This document shows, piece by piece, positions 46,575 to 54,138 of a DNA stretch of 64,000 nt; position 1 is the stretch's first letter; the number at the start of each line of letters is the position of its first letter. The stretch lies in contig CAJMLK010000006.1 of assembly GCA_905214305.1 (NCBI GenBank), positions 13,216 to 77,215 of the forward strand, given 5' to 3'. Origin of the DNA: an uncultured bacterium. GTDB lineage: Bacteria; Desulfobacterota; Desulfovibrionia; Desulfovibrionales; Desulfovibrionaceae. Made by a program: the position numbers and the translations under genes. The notes beneath the pieces were generated by a model that saw nothing but the letters and a program-made list of their open reading frames with translations, ran no database searches and had not been told where the DNA came from.

Positions 46575-47324
46575 ATGCAGGCTAACTGGAACTGGGGCAT
46601 ATTTTTTGAGCAAGCGCCGTTCGGAAACGTCACCTACCTCAACTGGTTGATAGACGGTTTTCTGACCACAGCAGCTCTTTTTGTCTGTGCCTGGATTGTA
46701 GCCTTCATTGTAGGCTCGTTTTTCGGCATTCTGCGCACCTTGCCCAGCAGGGCGCTGCGAACTGTGGGCGCCACCTATGTCGCCATTTTTCGTAACATTC
46801 CGCTTATCGTCCAGTTTTTTATCTGGTATCTGGCCGCACCCGATCTCTTGCCCCGCGATATCAGCGTGTGGTTCAAGTCGGAACTGAACCCCAACGCCCA
46901 GTTTTTCATTCTTTCTACCTGTGCGCTGGGCCTGTTTACGGGCGCGCGCGTGTGCGAGCAGGTGCGTTCGGGCATTCTGGCCCTTTCGCGCGGGCAGCGC
47001 TATGCCGGGCTGGCCCTGGGCCTGACCCTGCCGCAGACCTACGTTCACGTGCTGCTTCCCAACGCTTACCGCATCATCATACCACCGTTGACCTCCGAAA
47101 TGCTCAACATGGTCAAGAATACGGCCGTGGCCTCTACCATAGGACTTGTGGAACTGACCTCGCAGGCCAACCGCCTGCTTGAGTTTTCCGGTTTTGCCTA
47201 TGAATCCTTTATTGCGGTCACGCTGGCCTATGTGTTTTTGAACTTTATCGTCATGCGGGCCATGAGAGTGCTTGAAAAGAAAATGCGGCTGCCCTCCACC
47301 GGCATGGGAGGCAAAAATGCTTGA
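46575..47324 (+). CDS. gltJ: Amino-acid ABC transporter permease, GltJ type
   Basis: 249 residues, HisM-family permease with several membrane helices. It starts with a GltJ-like aromatic segment (NWNWGIFFEQAPFG). The EAA loop region is LALGLTLPQTYVHVLLPNAYRIIIPPL. It pairs with the next permease to form the inner-membrane channel for the gltI ligand. It lies 118 bp after gltI, and its stop overlaps the next start (ATGCTTGA). Confidence 0.87.
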   Translation: MQANWNWGIFFEQAPFGNVTYLNWLIDGFLTTAALFVCAWIVAFIVGSFFGILRTLPSRALRTVGATYVAIFRNIPLIVQFFIWYLAAPDLLPRDISVWFKSELNPNAQFFILSTCALGLFTGARVCEQVRSGILALSRGQRYAGLALGLTLPQTYVHVLLPNAYRIIIPPLTSEMLNMVKNTAVASTIGLVELTSQANRLLEFSGFAYESFIAVTLAYVFLNFIVMRAMRVLEKKMRLPSTGMGGKNA

Positions 47325-47994
47325 TTTTGACTGGAGCATCATTGAACAAAGCCTGCCGCTGCTGCAAAAAGGCATTCTGGTTACGCTCAAGATAACGATC
47401 ACATCCATCATTCTGGGCATGGTGCTCGGCACGCTGCTGGCTGTGGCCCGCATTTCCATCTACGCACCCCTGCGCTGGTTCGCCGCGGCCTACGTCAACT
47501 GCTTCCGCTCCATCCCGCTGGTTATGGTGCTGCTGTGGTTCTATCTTATCGTACCGCAATTTTTGACCAAATTTCTCAATCTTTCCCCTCTGACAGATAT
47601 TCGCCTTGTTTCCGCCATGGTGGCCTTTACGGCTTTTGAGGCCGCCTACTATTCCGAAATCATACGTGCGGGCATGAACAGCGTCTCCAGAGGGCAGAAC
47701 TATGCGGCCCTTGCCCTTGGCATGACCAAGTCGCAAACGCTTATCTATGTGATTCTGCCGCAGGCTTTCCGTGTTATGACGCCCCTGCTGCTCACGCAGG
47801 GCGTGATTCTGTTTCAGGACACGGCCCTTGTGTACATTATCGGCCTTGCGGACTTTTTCCGCACCGCCACCAACATTGGCAAGACCACCGGCTATGAAAT
47901 AGAAATGGTGCTCTTTGCGGGCGCCGGCTACTTTGTGGTCTGCTTCTGCGTTTCCCTGGCCGTAACCGTGGTAAAAAAGAGACTCAAGCTATGA
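47317..47994 (+). CDS. gltK: Amino-acid ABC transporter permease, GltK type
   Basis: 225 residues, second HisM-family permease. The EAA loop is LALGMTKSQTLIYVILPQAFRVMTPLL. The start at ATG 47317 overlaps the gltJ stop by eight bases; the longer frame from 47272 reads through gltJ and is rejected. The stop overlaps the gltL start as ATGA, indicating coupled translation and fixed stoichiometry. Confidence 0.87.
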   Translation: MLDFDWSIIEQSLPLLQKGILVTLKITITSIILGMVLGTLLAVARISIYAPLRWFAAAYVNCFRSIPLVMVLLWFYLIVPQFLTKFLNLSPLTDIRLVSAMVAFTAFEAAYYSEIIRAGMNSVSRGQNYAALALGMTKSQTLIYVILPQAFRVMTPLLLTQGVILFQDTALVYIIGLADFFRTATNIGKTTGYEIEMVLFAGAGYFVVCFCVSLAVTVVKKRLKL

Positions 47995-48743
47995 ATATAC
48001 CCACCGAAGAAGCAATGATCGTCCTCAACAACGTGTCCAAGTGGTACGGTGACTTTAACGTGCTGCGCGACTGCACCACCAGTATCCACAAGGGCGAAGT
48101 GGTGGTCGTGTGCGGGCCTTCCGGTTCGGGCAAGTCCACGCTGATCAAGACCGTCAACGGCCTTGAGCCTGTGCAGGCCGGTCAGATATTCGTCAACAGC
48201 ACCGAAGTCACCGGCAAGCGCACAAATCTTGCCTCGCTGCGCAGCCGGGTCGGCATGGTTTTTCAGCACTTTGAGCTTTTTCCGCACCTGAACATCATTC
48301 ACAACCTGATCCTCGCCCAGGAAAAAGTGCTTAAAAGAAATCATGAAGAAGCCAGAGAAAAGGCCCTTACCCTGCTGCGCCGCGTGGGCCTTGACCAGCA
48401 CACGGAAAAATATCCCGCCCAGCTTTCCGGCGGGCAGCAGCAGCGCGTTGCCATAGCGCGCGCCCTGTGCATGGACCCGGTCGCCATGCTTTTTGACGAA
48501 CCGACGTCGGCCCTTGATCCTGAAATGATCAACGAAGTGCTGGATGTTATGGTCGAGCTTGCCTATGAGGGCATGACCATGATGGTGGTAACACACGAAA
48601 TGGGCTTTGCCCGCAAGGTTGCCCACCGGGTGCTCTTTATGGAAGAAGGACTTATTCTTGAAGACACGCCCAAGGAACAGTTCTTTGACAGCCCGCAGAC
48701 CCAGCGCGCCAAAGACTTTCTTGCCAGCATCATTTCCCATTGA
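47991..48743 (+). CDS. gltL: Amino-acid ABC transporter ATP-binding protein, GltL type
   Basis: 250 residues, close to GltL/GlnQ. Walker A is CGPSGSGKSTLIKTVNGLE, the Q-loop is GMVFQHFELFPHL, the signature is AQLSGGQQQRVAIARAL, Walker B is AMLFDEPTSALDPEM and the H-loop is VVTHEMGFA. It powers the gltJ/gltK permease. It is the last gene of the operon. A start a few codons later (MIVLNNVSKWYG) would match the family N-terminus, but ATG 47991 overlaps the gltK stop. Confidence 0.9.
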   Translation: MNIPTEEAMIVLNNVSKWYGDFNVLRDCTTSIHKGEVVVVCGPSGSGKSTLIKTVNGLEPVQAGQIFVNSTEVTGKRTNLASLRSRVGMVFQHFELFPHLNIIHNLILAQEKVLKRNHEEAREKALTLLRRVGLDQHTEKYPAQLSGGQQQRVAIARALCMDPVAMLFDEPTSALDPEMINEVLDVMVELAYEGMTMMVVTHEMGFARKVAHRVLFMEEGLILEDTPKEQFFDSPQTQRAKDFLASIISH

Positions 48744-48814
48744 TGTTCGAACGGCGGCCATGCTGCCAAAATACTGATGCCCGCCCCGCATGGGACGAGC
48801 AGGCAAAAATTGAA

Positions 48815-48837
48815 GGCTGCCCCTGTGGGCGGCCTTT
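48815..48837 (+). terminator. Terminator of the gltIJKL operon
   Basis: GGCTGCCC (48815-48822) pairs with GGGCGGCC (48827-48834), one G-U pair, loop CTGT, followed by TTTCT. It is 72 bases after gltL and just before the large repeat. Confidence 0.75.
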
Positions 48838-48847
48838 CTCATCATGG

Positions 48848-49167
48848 CTCCAGAGCAGATGAACTTTGAGAATGTACATTCCAAAGTTTACGGCACGTTC
48901 GCTTCGAGGCTTAACCGGGCGAGCAAATGGCTCTGCTGCCTTCGCGGCAGTCGCTGGCGAGCCTGCGAGCCGTACCAATGGCGGCCAGCGATTGTGTGGA
49001 AACAGGCCGATCGTTACACATGCTGTCTGCAGGCGTAATTTCCTGCGTTACGATTTCTCAAGCATCCGTAACTTCTTTTGTCGCAACGGCTGAAGCTGCG
49101 CTTGCATCTTTGCGGCGGGCGACGGCTCACGCAGTCCCAGAGCAATTTCAACGGGGATTGCCCTGGG
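48848..49167 (+). repeat. Large dispersed repeat, copy 2 (about 320 bp)
   Basis: It matches the reverse complement of 11794-12108 throughout (for example GCAACGGCTGAAGCTGCGC at 49083-49101). Its right end is a palindrome (CCCAGAGCAAT with ATTGCCCTGGG, 49136-49167) that includes the last codons and TGA stop of the minus-strand gene ending at 49148. It fills the gap between gltL and that gene. No conserved ORF is shared with the other copy. Confidence 0.85.
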
Positions 49168-51778
49168 TGGAAGCGTCCTTCAGGGGCCTGTCTTTCAGGC
49201 TGTTCATATCGGCGGCCATCTTGTCCTTGAGGGCCTTGGCGCGTTCCGTGTCCAGCATGATCATGTCCACCTGGCGTGTGTGGATGAGCAGGTAGCCGAG
49301 CAGACGCGTGCGCATCAGAGTTTCGGCAGCATCATAGCCTTCGGCCACGGCAAAGACCGAGTCGTCCTTCACGTCCGCACGAAAACCGTGATGTTCCAGA
49401 AGGTCCGCCACCATGCGGGCGCGCAACTGTCGCCGTTTGCGATCAGCAGCCCCGCCCTTGAACTGGAAGCTCACAAAATTTTCGTGGCTTTCTCCACCGG
49501 CCAGAGATTCCACAGTACAAAAGTGGTAGCCGTAGCGGGCCTGCAAAACCATATAATTATCAGATATAATAAAAAAATTCTTGTTTGCCATAGAGTTCGG
49601 CGCGGTACTTTCAAGCTCCGGATTCATGGCACTTTCAAGCATGACGGTCATGAAGCCCGATGCGCTGGTGGCCGGAGGCCCTGCCCACGGCACTGCCACC
49701 ATGCCATCCCAGAGGGCAAGCATGGGGGCGCTGGCGATGATATCCAGATCCACCACCGGCCCCGTCACTCGGCGGCTGAAACCGCCGCCCATGTCTACAA
49801 TCCAGTATTGCAGCTTGGCCCCGGCGCGCAGCTGCTTGCCCATGCGTCTGTTGACGCCCGCTTCCTCTTCCTCAAACATGAGGCGGACGGACTTTTCATG
49901 GCAAAAACGGGTGATGTCGTGCAGGGTGCGGCACTGCGCGGGCACAAATTCCGGCGCGTCCGGGTGCAGCAGGTTGAGAGGAACCATAAGCTGACTCATG
50001 GCCTGAAGGCGCTGATGCACCGGGCTGCCAGCCATGAGGTTGGGCGGCTCCGCCTCGCTGGATACAAGCTGTGGCTGCCGCCCGGCAAAAACAGCGCACC
50101 GGGCCGCATCAAGCGTGACTTATCCGGCATTGTCGAGCAAAAGGCGGGCGTCGGGCAAACTGAAGAGCGCGGGCAGGCGGTATTCGCGCGCCACCGAGGC
50201 CAGATGCCCGGCCATGCCCCCGGCTTCGCTGACAAGGCCCGAAGCCCGCGACAGCAGGGGGGCCCAGCGCGGCAGGGCGCGCTCCACCACCAGAATGCCG
50301 CCCTTGGGGAATGACAGCATGTCCGCTTCCTTGCGGGCCACAAAGGCCGACCCGATCCCCACACCGGGGCTAACGGCCACGCCCCCGGCCGCAAGCACCT
50401 GAAGGCCGGACGGCAGATCATCCAGAGCAAAGGCCTCACCGCCATGCTCACCCGTGCGCTGCGGCTCCGCATGGCTCTGTTCCGTAGCGGAGTCGGCCTC
50501 GTGCAGGGGGCGGCTCTGCAAAACGACGATGCGCCCGTCTTCCGCATCAAGCGCCCACTCCACGTCCTGCGGCTCGGTATAGTAGCTCTCCAGTGCAAGG
50601 GCCACCTTGGCCAGTTCCCCAGCCTGACTGTCCGTGAGGCTCGGGGGCGCGCCCTCGGGACCGGCCAGACGTTTACGGATAAATTTGGGGGGAATCTCGC
50701 GGCTGAAAATATACACGTCGGGGGTTACCGCTCCGTCCACCACGGCTTGCGGCAGACCGCGCACGGCGTTGAGCAGTATCTGCTCACGCCCTCGGCTGGC
50801 AGCCACGGGATCACGGCTGTAGGCCACGCCGCCCGCCGCCGCAGGAACCATGGCAAGAACGCCAACGCACATGGGCGCGGCATCATCGGGAATACCGTGC
50901 TGGTAACGGTAGCTCATGGCCGTGACCGCGTACTTGCTGGCGATGATTTCTTTCCAGACTTCGCAGGCCTCCTCGGGCGGCACGTTGAGTTCCGACCTGT
51001 ACTGGCCCGCAAACGTGACACCAAGGGAATCTTCACCCACCGCGCTGCTGCGCAGGGCCAGCCTGAGACCGGGACCGGCCTTGGCGCGCATGGTCTCCAC
51101 CGCTTCAGTGATGGCGTTTTCCAGTTCGGGGGGCAGCGGAGCCGTGAGCACAGCTTTTTGCAGGGCGGCGGCCAGACTGAAAACCTGCTCAAGGCTCTGC
51201 ATGTCCGTGGCCTGAATAAGCCGGTTCAATTCGCTCTGAAGGCCGTTATATTCCATAAACCGGTAGTAGGCGCTGACAGTCACGGCAAAACCGTCTGGCA
51301 CGGAAAGCCCCGCGTTGGCGGCCACTTCACCCAGATTTGCCATCTTTCCCCCCACGAGGGTGAGGTCACTCAGGCTTATCTGGTCAAGGTGCAGGATCAG
51401 GGGACCGTCCTGATGGGGCGGTTCTTCGAGCAGAGCCTCCATCTGGGCGCGGATACGGCCAAAAGGCTCCATCAGTCCGGCATAGGCGTTGCCGGAAAGC
51501 GCGTTCAGCTCGCGCACCATCTGAAAAACCGCAGTGACGGCTCTGGTGCTGACGGCATGCACATAGTCCATGCCGAAAGGCTTTGCGCCGTGCAGGCGGT
51601 CTTCCACCTCGCTCATGGCTTCAAGGGCGCGCTTGTTGGCAGAGAGCAGACGACGGAAGCGCGCGCAACGCTCACGCAGGCGCGCCTTCAGCTCTTCCTC
51701 ACGGGCCAGTTCCTCCGGGTCTGGTTCCCCGGGCTGGTCCCGCCCTATCCAGTGCCGCAAAAACTTGAGGAGCGCCAT
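49148..51778 (-). pseudogene. PEP-synthase-like protein interrupted by one in-frame stop (paralogue 1)
   Basis: The reading frame spans 876 sense positions, with a single TAA at 50122-50120 after residue 552. Translation beyond it stays in frame and continues to align with the intact paralogue at 54139-56748 (VTLDAARCAVFAG against ITLCSDVCQVYVD, then MAGSPVHQRLQ against MPGSPVYRILQ). The N-terminal ATP-grasp domain is well kept: LVGGKMANLGEVAANAGLSV and LALRSSAVGEDSLGVTFAG. The phosphohistidine domain has EAGGMAGHLASVARE with His525. The PEP/pyruvate barrel is replaced by a C-terminal domain of about 300 residues (WIVDMGGGFSRRVTGPV; FMTVMLESAMNPELES) that I do not recognise. It starts 1 bp after the receiver gene. 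It could be a recent nonsense mutation, a sequencing error, or two products made by re-initiation. Confidence 0.75.
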
Positions 51779-51779
51779 C

Positions 51780-52160
51780 TTACACAGCGGAACGAACCGC
51801 TTCCTCCATCTTGATGATAAGTTCGCTGATGGCTACGGGCTTGAGCATGTAATCATACGCGCCAAGATCAAGCCCTTCAACGGCCACCCCCATACAGGCA
51901 TGCCCCGTCAGCAGTATGACGGGCAGGCCGGGGCATTTCTGCTTCATGTGCCGCAGTGTTTCAAGGCCGTCCATGCCGGGCATGCGCACGTCCATCACAA
52001 CGATATTGAAAGGTTCGCCGCCGGAAGCAAGATTTTCTTCCACCATGTTCAGCGCTGTCTGCCCATCGGGCGCCGTGACCACTTCCATCCCGCGCCGGGC
52101 AAGGCGTTTTTGCATGAGTTCAAGAAATTCCAGTTCGTCGTCCACAAACAGTGCGCGCAT
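51780..52160 (-). CDS. Stand-alone response-regulator receiver protein
   Basis: 126 residues, a CheY-like single domain without output. The acidic pair is FVDDELEF, the phosphoacceptor is Asp57 in VVMDVRMPGMDG, Thr85 is in VILLTGHACM and Lys107 is in YMLKPVA, so all switch residues are present. It lies between the histidine kinase gene and the interrupted PEP-synthase-like gene, whose ATG is 1 bp past its stop. It must act by protein contact, plausibly with that neighbour or by relaying phosphate. A multi-hairpin repeat separates it from the kinase gene. Confidence 0.9.
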   Translation of the reverse strand: MRALFVDDELEFLELMQKRLARRGMEVVTAPDGQTALNMVEENLASGGEPFNIVVMDVRMPGMDGLETLRHMKQKCPGLPVILLTGHACMGVAVEGLDLGAYDYMLKPVAISELIIKMEEAVRSAV

Positions 52161-52310
52161 GGGGCCTCCTCGGTTTCAGGCAAAGTCTCGGGCCAGGCCA
52201 GGGCCGATACCGATGACGTGTCTCGTGCTGCAAATGGCGCCGGAGCGCATACTCTGGCAAGCCGTGGTACTCCCCGGCCGGCATCAATTCTTTCGACCGC
52301 CAGAATGACC

Positions 52311-52436
52311 TGGAGCAGTAACATCCGGAATGCTCGCCTGCGGCGGGCAAAAGCCAGCCTGTCCGGGTTTCACGGCAGGGATTTTCAGAAAATCCCTGCA
52401 CGGCAGTTTCCTCATTCCACTCGTAAACCGCTCTAG
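52311..52436 (-). repeat. Dispersed multi-hairpin element inside the kinase-receiver gene cluster
   Basis: It contains GCAGGGATTTT/AAAATCCCTGC (52375-52385/52389-52399), equal to stem 2 of 13888-14014 except for a compensating A-T to G-C change. A degenerate GCGGCGGGCAAAAGCC hairpin precedes it. It ends CATTCCACTCGTAAACCGCTCTAG (52413-52436), whose CTA is the kinase stop codon. It splits an otherwise very tight operon. Confidence 0.8.
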
Positions 52437-54136
52437 GCCGTCAGGCCGTCTTCCGGCGGAAGCTGGGGCGGTTCTGCGGGCAGGGTCACGCTGAAGGTGG
52501 TTCCCTCGCCCAGCCGACTCTGCACTTCGATGCGGCCGCCCAGCTTTTCAAGTATGGTATAACAGATAGCCAGCCCGAGGCCCGTCCCCTCGCCCACCTT
52601 CTTGGTAGTAAAAAAGGGATCAAAAATACGGGTCATGGTTTCCTGATCCATGCCGGGGCCGCTGTCGTTAAACAATATGCGAACACCCTTCTTCCAGGCA
52701 AGGGTGCGGATGGTGAGCGTGCCGTTTTTGCCGATGGCGTCAATGGCATTATCGATAATATTGATAAAAATCTGTTCAAGCTGCGCGGGGTCAGACAGAA
52801 TGACCGGCACTTGCGGATCGTATTCCCTGACAATGTTGATATTGCGGCTGGTGGCTTCTGTTTTGAGCATTTCAGCTGCCTGATCCGTGAGGGAATTGAT
52901 CAGTATTTCCGTACGGCCGGGATTCATGCGCCGTCCAAAGCCGAGCATGCGCTGGGTAATCCCCTTGGCGCGCTTGACATGCTGGTCGATTTTCTCAGTA
53001 CTTTCAAGTATTTCTTGATAATTTTTCATGTGTTCCGGTTTTTCGTCGTCCATCAGATCACGTATCCAGCCCGCATTCTCCTGAATGAGCATCAGGGGAT
53101 TGTTTACCTCGTGGGCCACGCCCGCGGCCATTTTGCCCAGGGCTGCCATCTTGCTGGACTGGAGCATGCGGGCATCAATATGCGCCTGCTTCTGGTCAGA
53201 CTCTTCAAGGGAGGCCACAAGCCGCCGGGTGCAGAGTTCGGCCCCCATGCAGATAAGCCCGCTGCCGAGAATCATGAAAAAGACAATCAATGCCTTGAGC
53301 TGCCGCAACGGCTGCAGGCTGTCGCGCACGTCATCCAGCACCACAAGCGTCCAGGGCATGGATTCAAGAGGTATCATGGCGGCCAGCATTTCCTGCCCTT
53401 TTGATGTGGTCAGGTGCTGTGTGGATACGCTCTTGCGGTTCATGTCCGGCAGGGGCACGCCGAACCTGCTCATGCTTTTGCCGTGATAGCGCGAGTCTGT
53501 CTGCAGTTCGCCCCTGGCGTTGACCAGAAAGGCATCACTGTGCGGGCCGGAATATACACGGCGCAACAAGGCGCCCATAGCGTCCAGATCAATGGTGGCC
53601 CGCACGATGTAGCTGCGCCCGCCCTCATGCCGCAGCACGGCGATGATGAAATGGGGTTCATTTCTGTAGCCCATAAAAACATCGCTCACATACACGCCCT
53701 TGCGCAGCACTTCTCTGAACCAGGGGGTGTCTGAATAATTGTTGCCGCTAAGCTCATACGGGCCCACATAGGAAACGTGGCGGCCATCCATGCCGATAAC
53801 GCCCACATCCACAAAGGAACGACTGTTGCTCTGCATGACGCTGAAAATGTCGCTCAGTCGTGCTGGGTTGCTCAGGTCGGCATAGGGGTGGGTGAAAGCC
53901 AGATTTTTTATCTGGGCAACGCGCTCCACCATAAAGGTATCCAGCGCGCGGTGCTTGCTGCTGGCTACCGCCTCGATGCCCGCACTGATTTTTTCATCAT
54001 AGATGGCACTCAGCCTGTCCAGACAGAACAGCCCCAGAGCCACCAGCGGCGTAAGCGCCATAAGCAGCAGGGTTACGAGCAGGCGACGGTATATGACCTT
54101 GTACCCACGATGGGCTGCGGGAGCGACTGCGGACAT
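52433..54136 (-). CDS. Membrane sensor histidine kinase with Cache-type sensor
   Basis: 567 residues. Transmembrane helix 1 (about 18-40) and helix 2 (about 285-305) flank a periplasmic domain of about 240 residues. That domain resembles a double Cache sensor (VGVIGMDGRHVSYVGPYELSG; YIVRATIDLDAMGALL; SDAFLVNARGELQTDSRYHG). The kinase core has an NtrB-like H-box with His342 (AAGVAHEVNNPLMLI), N-box DNAIDAIGKNG, G1 DSGPGMD, F-box FDPFFTTK and G2 GTGLGLAI, all intact. No HAMP is obvious. Its ATG is 2 bp after the stop of the upstream PEP-synthase-like gene. It is the likely phosphodonor of the receiver next to it. Confidence 0.9.
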   Translation of the reverse strand: MSAVAPAAHRGYKVIYRRLLVTLLLMALTPLVALGLFCLDRLSAIYDEKISAGIEAVASSKHRALDTFMVERVAQIKNLAFTHPYADLSNPARLSDIFSVMQSNSRSFVDVGVIGMDGRHVSYVGPYELSGNNYSDTPWFREVLRKGVYVSDVFMGYRNEPHFIIAVLRHEGGRSYIVRATIDLDAMGALLRRVYSGPHSDAFLVNARGELQTDSRYHGKSMSRFGVPLPDMNRKSVSTQHLTTSKGQEMLAAMIPLESMPWTLVVLDDVRDSLQPLRQLKALIVFFMILGSGLICMGAELCTRRLVASLEESDQKQAHIDARMLQSSKMAALGKMAAGVAHEVNNPLMLIQENAGWIRDLMDDEKPEHMKNYQEILESTEKIDQHVKRAKGITQRMLGFGRRMNPGRTEILINSLTDQAAEMLKTEATSRNINIVREYDPQVPVILSDPAQLEQIFINIIDNAIDAIGKNGTLTIRTLAWKKGVRILFNDSGPGMDQETMTRIFDPFFTTKKVGEGTGLGLAICYTILEKLGGRIEVQSRLGEGTTFSVTLPAEPPQLPPEDGLTA

Positions 54137-54138
54137 GG

